64,000 bases of DNA, from positions 1 through 64,000 of the forward strand of contig JAURMC010000005.1 in the NCBI GenBank assembly GCA_030830895.1. Direction: 5' to 3'. The stretch comes from Crocinitomicaceae bacterium (GTDB taxonomy: Bacteria; Bacteroidota; Bacteroidia; Flavobacteriales_D; Crocinitomicaceae). The stretch's first letter is position 1. Every line of letters begins with the position of its first letter. Below are positions 45,366-54,800 of the stretch, piece after piece. The notes beneath the pieces were generated by a model. The model did not search any database. It saw only the letters and a program-made list of their open reading frames with translations, and was not told the origin of the DNA. The position numbers and the translations under genes were made by a program.

Positions 45366-45981
45366 CTGCATAAAAAAGGGATCGACCACTTGCTACAATC
45401 ATCTGAATTCCAATAGAAAGGACGAGTAATCCCATGATTTTAGACATCGTACGAAGCCCACTTTGTCCTAAATACTTGAGTATATATGGCGCTGAGGATA
45501 AAATCAAATAAATACTCAAACATACCATGAAAACAGCGGCAATCACGATAGCCTTAGCATCATATGCCTCATGTTGAAGGGCTAAATTTATAAGCAAAGA
45601 TATTGATCCTGGTCCGGCCAATAGCGGCATCGCTATGGGACTAAAAGAAATGTCTTCCTTAAATCTTGATTCATCTTCAATTTGGCCATGGACATCTTTT
45701 TTATGCTGCGCATTTAGTAATTGAAACCCGGATCTCGATATAATAATTCCCCCAGCAATTTTCAAAGCATGAATAGAAACCCCGAAAAAATCTAACACAA
45801 ACTCCCCAATTAAAAAGGAAATCAAACAAACCAAAAACACATAAAGTGAGGCTCTTCTTACTGTGCGAAATAAATGATCTTTTGGAAACCCGTTTGTTAA
45901 CGAAATAAAAACAGGCATAGCACTCAATGGGTTGATGAGTGAAAACAATGAAATAAAAGTAGAAATAAAGAGAGTTGTCAT
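45358..45981 (-). CDS. MarC-family integral membrane protein
   Basis: 207 residues with six predicted helices. MarC/UPF0056 signatures: INPLSAMPVFISLT near the N-terminus, RRASLYVFLVCLISFLIGE, ALKIAGGIIISRSGFQLL, IAMPLLAGPGSISLLI and IMGLLVLSIGIQMI. The family was once linked to multiple antibiotic resistance; its actual transport function is unresolved. The 3' end overlaps the cassette membrane protein. Confidence 0.93.
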   Translation of the reverse strand: MTTLFISTFISLFSLINPLSAMPVFISLTNGFPKDHLFRTVRRASLYVFLVCLISFLIGEFVLDFFGVSIHALKIAGGIIISRSGFQLLNAQHKKDVHGQIEDESRFKEDISFSPIAMPLLAGPGSISLLINLALQHEAYDAKAIVIAAVFMVCLSIYLILSSAPYILKYLGQSGLRTMSKIMGLLVLSIGIQMIVASGRSLFYAAI

Positions 45982-45992
45982 AAAATTCGCTG

Positions 45993-46000
45993 CAAAGGTC
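45993..46000 (-). promoter_or_regulatory. Near-consensus -7 box of marC
   Basis: GACCTTTG (first base mismatched), 11 bases before the ATG at 45981. Confidence 0.3.
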
Positions 46001-46082
46001 GTAAATCTCTATTGTAGAAAGAGAATATTAAATGTTAAGAAAATGTAATGTTTCGTCTGTTATAAAATTCATTGAAAATTTA

Positions 46083-46090
46083 TAATTTTA
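46083..46090 (+). promoter_or_regulatory. Near-consensus -7 box of the 46095 gene
   Basis: TAATTTTA (last base mismatched), four bases before the ATG at 46095, in a very AT-rich stretch. Confidence 0.3.
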
Positions 46091-46094
46091 TTTA

Positions 46095-46844
46095 ATGCAT
46101 AACGTACTATTCCTCATATTAATCGGGATTTCCATTACTTGTTTAGGTCAATATCAAAAAGACAATCCTATTTGGATTGGAAAATCTAACCGCATTACAA
46201 ATCCGGGTGCTGAATCAAATGGTGAAGGAATGCCGTTACAATGGAAATCAGATTATACGGTTGGTGCTGAATCTAATTGGGTTTCACCTTATGGTGTAAC
46301 TTCCCATGAATGGAATCATGGTGACAAAAAACTAGGACTTCCAACGAATCCCGGGAATAACTATTTTCGACTAACCGTAAATAAATACGAAGAAACTCGC
46401 AAAATAAACTTGTTTCAATTAGTTAATATAGACGATATCCAGAGCGCACTGGCTAGTGACACAGTAATCGCAGTGTTTCAAGCTTGGATTGGTGTAAATT
46501 ATCCTAATTCAAATAATTGTTCTTTCACCGAAATAAAAGTTTTTTTTAACAACGTGGAAGGAAAAGAAATAGATTCGATGTATTTGAAAAAAACTCCCGG
46601 TGAATTTAAAGATTTAGATGCTGGAACCCTCGAGGCAGAAGAACGTGGGTTTAATGTTATGCACGAACTGCTTTTATCCGAAATATCCAAAGAAGTCCCG
46701 AAAGGGACAAAACAAATGTTAGTAAAAATTCAATGTGAATTTCCCTGTGCTAAATTTAAAGAGGAAAATCAAGAAGAAACAGAGTCGGAACTTTCAAATA
46801 TCTTTTTCTTTGATAATATTTCTTTAGGTTTTTACAAAAAATAA
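46095..46844 (+). CDS. Hypothetical secreted protein
   Basis: 249 residues; family not recognised. Signal peptide 1-18 (ending CLGQ). The start of the mature protein, NRITNPGAESNGEGMPLQWK, resembles the first strand of choice-of-anchor or carbohydrate-binding jelly rolls, and IFFFDNISLGFY near the end resembles their last strand. An acidic stretch (EEENQEETESE-like, about 225-235) precedes it. No sorting domain. Located 52 bases before the next secreted protein gene, so possibly co-expressed. Confidence 0.7.
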   Translation: MHNVLFLILIGISITCLGQYQKDNPIWIGKSNRITNPGAESNGEGMPLQWKSDYTVGAESNWVSPYGVTSHEWNHGDKKLGLPTNPGNNYFRLTVNKYEETRKINLFQLVNIDDIQSALASDTVIAVFQAWIGVNYPNSNNCSFTEIKVFFNNVEGKEIDSMYLKKTPGEFKDLDAGTLEAEERGFNVMHELLLSEISKEVPKGTKQMLVKIQCEFPCAKFKEENQEETESELSNIFFFDNISLGFYKK

Positions 46845-46896
46845 AACCGCAACACATTAATTATTGTACATTTAACAATTACTAAACCTAATTGAT

Positions 46897-48219
46897 ATGC
46901 GTATACATGTATTAGTGCTTTTCTTTTTTATGTATCAACTGTGTTCCGCACAACTTGGTCCAATTGATTACGAACCCACCGGCTTTGGAGCTACTTGGTT
47001 ATGGACCACCTTTGAGAACGACTCCAACCCCCCCTTAGAAATCATCCCCAATCCCGACCCAAATGGCATTAATACGTCAAATACCGTAGCTCGCTTTACA
47101 GCCAATGTGGCCGGTGCCCCTTGGGCAGGCGTTGAAACAGTGCATGGACAAGGTATTGGAACGTTTAATCTTACCGCAGCCAATTGCGTGGTAAAGATTA
47201 TGGTTTACAAGCCCATTATTAGTCCAGTTGGGATTAAGTTTGCAACCCCTGCGGGTGCATCCACGGGTGAAATTCTAGTGAGTAATACCTTGATTAACCA
47301 ATGGGAAGAACTCACCTTTGATTTTAGTAACGTGGTGAGCGCACCTTCATCAACTGGGATTGATCAAATCATCATCTTCCCAGATTTTACCCAGCGGAGC
47401 GATAATCGAATTTGCTTATTTGACAACATTAAATTTTCAAATCAAAATGGAGGAAACCCTATTCCGATGGGCCCTGCTCCAACTCCAACCTATCCAGAAT
47501 CAAACGTTATTTCTTTGTTCAGTAACCCCTACCAGAATGTGGCGGTTGATACCTGGATGGCCCCGTGGTCAGCGGCACAGGTAACTGATTTACAACTTAG
47601 CGGAAACGATACAAAACGCTACGACGCCTTAAATTTTGCAGGAATCGAAATGTTAGGTAATAATATACTAGATGTAACATCAATGACTCATTTTAGGGTT
47701 GATTTTTGGTCGCCAAATCTGAATGAATTCAAGGTTAAATTGGTAGACTTTGGAGGCGACGGTCAATATGCTGGAGGTGATGACAGCGAAAGCGAACTTT
47801 CCTTCGTATTACCAACTGAATCTTGGCATAGTTTAGAAATTCCATTATCAAGTTTTAATCAGTTAAATTCAAATTTGCACATCGCACAATTAATTTTATC
47901 TGGTACGCCAAGCGGCTCTGGAACTGTTTACATCGACAACGTACTGTTTTTTAACAATGAAGGCGCAAGTATCCTCGAAGAACAACCCAAAAGCATCAAG
48001 GCCTACCCCAATCCAAGTGCCAACAACATTTTACTTAGCGCGGAAGATTCACCGATGAATACAATTAAAGTCTTTGGACTTGACGGCACCTTGCTAATGG
48101 AAGATTCCCCCAAGTTATTTTCCTATTCTTTGGATATTTCAACCCTACCAGCAGGCATTTATATAGTGCGTATTTCGCAAACAAACAACACGGGAACCTT
48201 GCGCATCATCAAAGAATGA
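46897..48219 (+). CDS. Secreted carbohydrate-binding-like protein with T9SS type A sorting domain
   Basis: 440 residues. Signal peptide 1-18 (ending CSAQ). Two jelly-roll modules follow: about 20-185 (ATWLWTTFENDSNPPLEII, ICLFDNIKFS) and 195-350 (WMAPWSAAQV, VYIDNVLFF). Both resemble carbohydrate-binding modules found in Bacteroidota glycanases, but no catalytic domain is present. The last 75 residues are a type A sorting domain (KAYPNPSANNILLS, IKVFGLDGTLLMED, YSLDISTLPAGIYIVRI). Likely a surface or released glycan-binding protein. Confidence 0.85.
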   Translation: MRIHVLVLFFFMYQLCSAQLGPIDYEPTGFGATWLWTTFENDSNPPLEIIPNPDPNGINTSNTVARFTANVAGAPWAGVETVHGQGIGTFNLTAANCVVKIMVYKPIISPVGIKFATPAGASTGEILVSNTLINQWEELTFDFSNVVSAPSSTGIDQIIIFPDFTQRSDNRICLFDNIKFSNQNGGNPIPMGPAPTPTYPESNVISLFSNPYQNVAVDTWMAPWSAAQVTDLQLSGNDTKRYDALNFAGIEMLGNNILDVTSMTHFRVDFWSPNLNEFKVKLVDFGGDGQYAGGDDSESELSFVLPTESWHSLEIPLSSFNQLNSNLHIAQLILSGTPSGSGTVYIDNVLFFNNEGASILEEQPKSIKAYPNPSANNILLSAEDSPMNTIKVFGLDGTLLMEDSPKLFSYSLDISTLPAGIYIVRISQTNNTGTLRIIKE

Positions 48220-48247
48220 AACATTCTCTGTTGAACCCATTTCGTAG

Positions 48248-48264
48248 CTAAAGGTATACTTTAG
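48248..48264. promoter_or_regulatory. Short inverted repeat upstream of the large MORN-like gene
   Basis: CTAAAG and CTTTAG flank a five-base centre (GTATA), 10 bases upstream of the -7 box and 28 bases after the previous stop. It could be an operator or a weak hairpin; it is short enough to be chance. Confidence 0.25.
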
Positions 48265-48274
48265 CGTTTCACTG

Positions 48275-48282
48275 TATCTTTG
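48275..48282 (+). promoter_or_regulatory. -7 box of the large MORN-like gene
   Basis: TATCTTTG, nine bases before the ATG at 48292. Confidence 0.5.
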
Positions 48283-48291
48283 TTTTAAATT

Positions 48292-50526
48292 ATGAAATGG
48301 GTTGCCTTATTCTTACTTTTTAATATTTGTTCTTCCGTTGTATATTCTCAAGATTGTAACTTCGACTATTATCCTAAAAAAGGAGGGCATTACTTGTTCG
48401 CCACCTATTACGAGAAAGACCATCAAACTCCAAGAAACGATGAGTGCGACCGTAAAATCGGAACTCAATTTTACGTAAAACGATCCTTTAACAAAGGTCA
48501 TATTGTAAGCGAAGAACTCAATTATTACAACAATGGAAAATTCACACCTCATATTCGAACCCAACTCAACCACTCGACCAAAAAGAACGAACCCTTGGGG
48601 TTTTGCAAAGAATACAATGAGAAAGGAAGCCTGATACGTTATTTCGAATTTTATACGGATATGACGGGCCGACGCTGTGAGCGAGAAACGGAATACCTAC
48701 CCACCGGAAAATTGAGGTTCGTTCGAGAATATGCATTCATTCGTATCAGTGAAATTGATTCCTTTCAATTAAATGACCATCCACCCCACACTGTAGATGA
48801 CTTCGGCTACACAAGTCTACAAGTTCCTTATGGCGTGCACCGATGGTACAATGACCAAGGACAGCTCATCCGAGAGGAACACTACGATCAACTCACCTTT
48901 TATCGGCAAGATGCGGAACACCTGATTCATGGAAAATTTACGGAATTCCATGACAATCGTAAACTTAAGACACAAGGGCAATTCAAGGAAGGAAATCCTG
49001 ATGGCATGTGGAAGCGATATCATTACAACGGTATGCTATATCAAGAAGGTCTTTACCGAAATAATATCCAAGACAGCCTCTGGCGGCAATGGGATGACCG
49101 AGGAAACCTGACAAAAGAATCGCTTTACGACCAAGGCGCATACAATCCCTTCGCACCCGTTCGAGAAAAAGAATACAACGCCGCAGGCTTGTTAGTGAAC
49201 TCTAAAGAAATCAATGCCGAGAACCAAGCCATCCTGCAAGAATGGTCACCCCAAGGAAAGCTGATACGCTATGTTCGATATAGTAATGGCATGCAGATGA
49301 ACTGGCATAATACGGATTATCGTGAATTTGAAAAGACATGGTACGACAACGGCCAAGTGAAATTCATCCACAACAAACGATCCGACACCTCATATGTGAG
49401 CTACTTTAGGAATGGGCAAATGGAATGCCTGCACATAGGACATTGGTACGATGCGGTCCGAAAAGAAGAAAAAACCGAATGGAATATTGAAGGCATGCGC
49501 CTACTCCATATAGAATCAAGTTATGGCGATGGCAATAACCGTCAAGTTATAAAACGCTATTATTCCAATGGAAACCTCGCGCAACGGTTGGCTACGTACA
49601 ACGAGGAACAAATTGATTTTCGATACAGCCTAAACGGGATCAGTTATTTAAAATCGAAAACCATTCATCAAAAATTACAAGGACGGTACGAAGAGCGAGA
49701 TACCATTTCTGGACAGTTATTGTTAGGATACTACGATCAAGGAATCCGACATGGGGCATGGGAACATAAAACTAAGGACAGCGTGAACATAGAAAAACTC
49801 ACCTACAATCATGGGTGTGTACAGGCTCAAACGGCATGGGGATATACTACTGAAGATGAAAAAATAACCTGGCAACGACGGGCAAATTATATTATTTACC
49901 ACCAAAACCAAGCGCCGTGGGAAAACATGAATGCCTGCATAGCATACCGTGATTCACTGGCCCATTGGATCCGTTTTTTGAATCAAACCCTGGAAAAAAA
50001 CGGAGTAAGCCCTGACTTTGGACAACTCGAATTTCAAGCATTTCATTTTGAATTACCTCACGTATATTACCGAAACCTCATCGAAGATGGAATCAAAGAA
50101 TACCGAGCCGTACAGCTCCTGCACCTCATCGACAGCTTGGGTTGGAAATGGAAAGATATTCAGCTGAGCAATGGAACCTACATAGGAACGATTGAATTCA
50201 AGGGCATTTTGAACCCTGCTTTTCAATTGAAACTATTAGGGGAACACAGCCAATTTTTTTACCCGGTATTCTCTCCAACGGACGATCCAAGTGAATCCAT
50301 TTATCCTCGAAAATGGGGTAGTCCGCCCGCGACCTCGGTTATTATTCAATCCATGAACCCTTGCTATGCAACCGTGCAATATTCCGCTAAGGGTCGAAGT
50401 ACGTACTTTGTGGTGTATAGCAACGGGGCGGTTGAAATTCTTAACCGAACGATATCGTGGGAGGCTTGGAAAAAACTGCAAGAAGAACCCTCGCCCTACG
50501 ATCGGGATTTTTATTGGCGGGAATAA
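48292..50526 (+). CDS. Large secreted MORN-2/YwqK-like repeat protein
   Basis: 744 residues. Signal peptide 1-19 (ending VYSQ). Residues about 60-520 contain many short repeats of the MORN_2 type (NEKGSLIRYFEFY, YNDQGQLIREEHY, HGKFTEFHDNRKLKTQGQFK, DGMWKRYHYNGMLYQEGLY, YDNGQVKFIHNK). The last 200 residues are a different, unassigned domain (NQTLEKNGVSPDFGQLEF, GTIEFKGILNPAFQLKLLG). It is longer than the MORN-like protein near fabD and has no toxin-like partner. TATCTTTG lies nine bases before the ATG. Confidence 0.77.
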   Translation: MKWVALFLLFNICSSVVYSQDCNFDYYPKKGGHYLFATYYEKDHQTPRNDECDRKIGTQFYVKRSFNKGHIVSEELNYYNNGKFTPHIRTQLNHSTKKNEPLGFCKEYNEKGSLIRYFEFYTDMTGRRCERETEYLPTGKLRFVREYAFIRISEIDSFQLNDHPPHTVDDFGYTSLQVPYGVHRWYNDQGQLIREEHYDQLTFYRQDAEHLIHGKFTEFHDNRKLKTQGQFKEGNPDGMWKRYHYNGMLYQEGLYRNNIQDSLWRQWDDRGNLTKESLYDQGAYNPFAPVREKEYNAAGLLVNSKEINAENQAILQEWSPQGKLIRYVRYSNGMQMNWHNTDYREFEKTWYDNGQVKFIHNKRSDTSYVSYFRNGQMECLHIGHWYDAVRKEEKTEWNIEGMRLLHIESSYGDGNNRQVIKRYYSNGNLAQRLATYNEEQIDFRYSLNGISYLKSKTIHQKLQGRYEERDTISGQLLLGYYDQGIRHGAWEHKTKDSVNIEKLTYNHGCVQAQTAWGYTTEDEKITWQRRANYIIYHQNQAPWENMNACIAYRDSLAHWIRFLNQTLEKNGVSPDFGQLEFQAFHFELPHVYYRNLIEDGIKEYRAVQLLHLIDSLGWKWKDIQLSNGTYIGTIEFKGILNPAFQLKLLGEHSQFFYPVFSPTDDPSESIYPRKWGSPPATSVIIQSMNPCYATVQYSAKGRSTYFVVYSNGAVEILNRTISWEAWKKLQEEPSPYDRDFYWRE

Positions 50527-50576
50527 GTGCAAAGTTATAAATTTAATAAATCCTTATATAGAATAGCATAAATACA

Positions 50577-51788
50577 ATGACATCACAACCACGCCTCGGT
50601 TTAAAAGCTAACTGGAAACAATTCACCTTATTAATTTTGGTCAATGCCTTTGTTGGCGGTATGGTGGGCCAAGAGCGAAGTATCCTACCAGAACTTGCGG
50701 TTCATACCTTTAAATTAGCCGCTCAAAGTGCCATATTTTCTTTCATTGTAGTATTTGGTCTTACAAAAGCATTTAGTAATTTTTTCGCTGGCGCCTTAGC
50801 ACAACGGATTGGAAGGAAAAATCTACTAGTTGTTGGGTGGCTTTTTGGAATTCCAGTGCCTTTCTTGCTCATGTTTGCACCCTCTTGGGGGTGGATAATT
50901 GCTGCTAATGTTTTATTGGGTATTAATCAAGGATTGGCTTGGTCTTCCACGGTAGTCATGAAAATGGATTTAGTAGATGGAAAGCACCGCGGATTAGCGA
51001 TGGGATTAAACGAGTTTGCTGGTTATTTAACCCTTGGACTAGTTGCATTTTTAACTGGGTTTATTGCTCAAGAATACGGCCTTCGCCCTTACCCTTTTTA
51101 TTTAGGAATAGGCATGGCCTTTTTAGGGCTGCTACTTAGTGTGTTCTTTGTGAGGGACACCCAAAAACAAATGACCTTGGCAGCAAAAGAAACCACTATA
51201 AATCGACTAAAAAGCCCAATTTGGGAGACTACGTGGAAGCACCGCATTTTGGGAAGCGTTACACAAGCTGGCTTCATAAATAACCTAAACGATGGCATGC
51301 TTTGGGGTATTTTACCTGTAATTCTCAGTACCAAAGGGTTTACGCTTACCCAAATTGCAAGCATTGTCGCGATTTACCCAATCGTTTGGGGTATCAGTCA
51401 ATTGGGAACGGGAATACTAGCTGATAAATTGCCAAAAAAACTGCTGCTATTTTGGGGTATGTTTGGACAAGGCCTTGCAATTATTGGATTAATCTTTGCA
51501 ACTAATGTTCTTGAATTCATCGGGATTAGTATTCTATTGGGGATTGGCACAGCCTTGGTATATCCCACCTTTCTAGCCACAATTGCAGATCATACACATC
51601 CTTTAGATCGGGCGAAAAGCATTGGAGTTTTTCGGTTATGGAGAGACGGTGGCTACGCTGTTGGGGCGATTCTCACCGGAATTCTTGTTGATTGGTTTAA
51701 CATCCAAGCCGCCATATCCTTTATAGGGGGATTAACTTTGATGTCAGCGCTTGTGATTTGGATTAGAATGATGTGGCAGAAAAGCTGA
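50577..51788 (+). CDS. Major facilitator superfamily transporter
   Basis: 403 residues, twelve hydrophobic helices in two halves. The MFS motif A-like loop between helices 2 and 3 reads GALAQRIGRKNLLVVG and its counterpart in the second half is GILADKLPKKLLLFWG. Also GLAMGLNEFAGYLTLG and RLWRDGGYAVGAILTG. It is a proton-coupled transporter of unknown substrate. Converges with the giant adhesin gene, 18 bases between stops. Confidence 0.9.
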   Translation: MTSQPRLGLKANWKQFTLLILVNAFVGGMVGQERSILPELAVHTFKLAAQSAIFSFIVVFGLTKAFSNFFAGALAQRIGRKNLLVVGWLFGIPVPFLLMFAPSWGWIIAANVLLGINQGLAWSSTVVMKMDLVDGKHRGLAMGLNEFAGYLTLGLVAFLTGFIAQEYGLRPYPFYLGIGMAFLGLLLSVFFVRDTQKQMTLAAKETTINRLKSPIWETTWKHRILGSVTQAGFINNLNDGMLWGILPVILSTKGFTLTQIASIVAIYPIVWGISQLGTGILADKLPKKLLLFWGMFGQGLAIIGLIFATNVLEFIGISILLGIGTALVYPTFLATIADHTHPLDRAKSIGVFRLWRDGGYAVGAILTGILVDWFNIQAAISFIGGLTLMSALVIWIRMMWQKS

Positions 51789-51806
51789 TAAATTTAATTT
51801 GCTCTT

Positions 51807-54800
51807 TTATCGAAGTAGCACAATATGACCACTCTTAATTATAAGCTCCTGGTTAACATCTCTTGCAACTATTTTCCATGTATAAACTCCTACCGGGCAG
51901 TCTTGGCCTCGATACTTCCCATCCCATGCTTTTGACAAATCTGTTGTTGTAAATAATTCCTCCCCCCAACGATTGAATACACTTACCTCTATTGAATACA
52001 TTGCTGTAGCCACTGGAATCCAAAAATCATTCTCGCCATCTGCATCTGGTGTAAAAGCATTTGGTACGTACAGCGTTGGAGATAAATTAAGCTGAATCAC
52101 TTGATGAGCAGTATCAGAACATCCGAAATTAGTATAAACTATCTGCATTACGGTATATTGTCCTGCCTCACTCGAACCATAAGAATATCGATCTAAATCG
52201 ATGCCAAACACGGCGCCATTACCCATAAAATATTCTCCGGAATCATAGTTTTGAGCGGTATTTATGATTTCAACAAATGGGTCTTCAGTATAAATAATCG
52301 ATGGTAATACTGTAAAGCCCGCTGTAGGCTCTTGATAAACCGTAATTAATGCCTGATTTAATAAAGTATCCACACAACCAAACATATTTGTTGTTACTAG
52401 GGTAACATCATACACCCCGGGTTCTGTATAAGTATGCGTTGGATTCAATGATTGAACTGTAGTACCATCTCCAAAATTCCAAAAATACAGATTACCATTA
52501 GTGGAATTATTTGTAAATGAAACCGTAAGATCTTCACATCCAGCAGTAGTGTCTGGTATAAATTGAGAATTAGGAATTGGATTTACTATGATGTTTTGGA
52601 AAGTAGTATCTCCACAACCAAATTGATTATAACCCATCAATACCAATAAATAATTCCCTGTTTGGTTATACGTCGCAGTGGGCTCAAATTGGTTAGAACC
52701 ATTTCCGTTTCCGAAGTCCCAATCGAATACAATTGCTCCTTGACTATTATTTACAGGAGTAACTAAGAACGGTACTTGGCAGGAAGTTTTATCGGCAACA
52801 TCAAAATCGATCACCGGAACGTCATGCACAACCACAGTAAAGTTGGCAGTATCCGAACAACCGAATGTATTAAATGCTATAACCTGAGGTGTATAAATCC
52901 CCGGATTGGGATAACTATGCACATTACTAGGGGCAATTCCAATGCTACCATCGTCATAATTCCATAGCGCAGATGTTGGTGTACCAGAAACTTCATTAAA
53001 CGAAACCGTTAACGGTGCGCATCCTTCATAAATTAACGTGTCATATGCTAACATAGGGCTTGGAATAGAATAAACAAATTGATAAGCCGTATCAACACAA
53101 CCGTTTGCTGCAGAAGTACCAATCAAAGATACCAAATAAGTCCCCCCGTTCGCATATACATGTCCAGGACTGTATACATTCGAACTGAGCCCATCGCCAA
53201 AGCTCCATACAGCATTGGACAGCTGAGAAGAAATGTTGGTAAATTGAAATAATTGACCTGCACAAAGCGTATCATCTACAACCGTGAATGCAACCTGTGG
53301 TTTAGCCAATACCGTAATTGTAATGCTCGAAGTGTCAAATGAACATCCATTATCCACTACCAATTGAGCAACATAAGTACCTGATGAAGTATACAAATGA
53401 CTTGGACTTTGAATGTTGGAAACTTGCCCATTTCCAAAACTCCAAAAATAATTCAATCCGCCCCCTTGTGAATAGTTAGTAAATTGCACATTCAATGGGG
53501 CACAACCTACGGTTGGATTCGTATTGAAAAAACTACTTACTGTATTTGGGAATACGTGAATTGGGTAATAAGAAGTATCCGAACCGCACGGATTAATTGC
53601 AATTAATGCTACATTGAAAATAGAGTCATTTGGACCATATACAAATGTGTGAGTTGGACTTGTTTGCGTACTGAATTGACCATCTCCAAAATTCCAAATA
53701 TAATTAGTTGGATTTCCAAGGGATAAGTTTTGGAACCCCACAGGTAAGGGCGAACAACCTGTATTTACTGTTGTTGCAAACGAGGCAATCGGTAATGGAT
53801 GAACAAGAATCGTATCAATAAAGTTTGTTGTACCACATAAATTTGTAGCCGATAAGGAAATTATATAATTCGTGTCTTGTAATAAAGGGGGCTGAAATGT
53901 AACCGCACCGGGATTTTGTGCACTTGAAAAAGGACCGTTGGCTGGAAAACCGAAATTCCAGAAATATGAACTAATGCCAAAACCCGAGGTGGTGTTTGTA
54001 AAGTTAACACTCAATGGCCCGCAGCCAGCATAACTAGATGCCGTAAATGAAGTGATTGGTGTAGATACAACCTGAATTACATGCGAAATAGAATCCACGC
54101 AACCCTGAGGCGAAGTAGCAGTCAACCAAACGGTGTAAATTCCACCCTGCGGAAACTGATAGACAGGGTTAACTTGACTCGATACTGCCCCGTTTCCAAA
54201 ATCCCATGAATATGCGTTTGCTCCCGTGGAGGTATTCACAATATTTACAGTGGTATTAACGCACTTCAGGGTATCCATTGTGAAGGATGGTATAGGTAAG
54301 GGATTAACCGTTAAGGTAAGCGGTGCAGTATTGGAGCACCCCGTTGCAGGGTTAGTGTAACTGTAGGTTAGCGTAAATGTTCCAACTCCGGAAACCGCAG
54401 GACTAAACGTTGATAATTGACCATTAGTTATGCCCGTCCCTGACCATGTCCCTCCCGGTGGAGTAAAACCAGTTAAATTGAATGGTGGGGTAGATGCGCA
54501 GGTATTTACCGCTGGTCCTGTTGTAATTTGGGGTAGCGGATTTACAGTAATAGGAATCGTATCTTGAGTCCCTGGGCAAACACCAAAGACTGGTGTTACT
54601 ACATAATAGAAATTTTGAACGGCAAAAGAATTGTTCGTTATTGATTGATTGATGCTGTTTCCGCTTCCCGCTACTTGACCTGTTAATTGTGCATTCGAAC
54701 TCACAGACCAATTGAATAAGGCGCCGGGTGAGTTGCTAGAGAGTTGTAAATTGACACTTTGTCCGCTGCAAATAGTTACCGAATTTTGACTCGGAATAAC

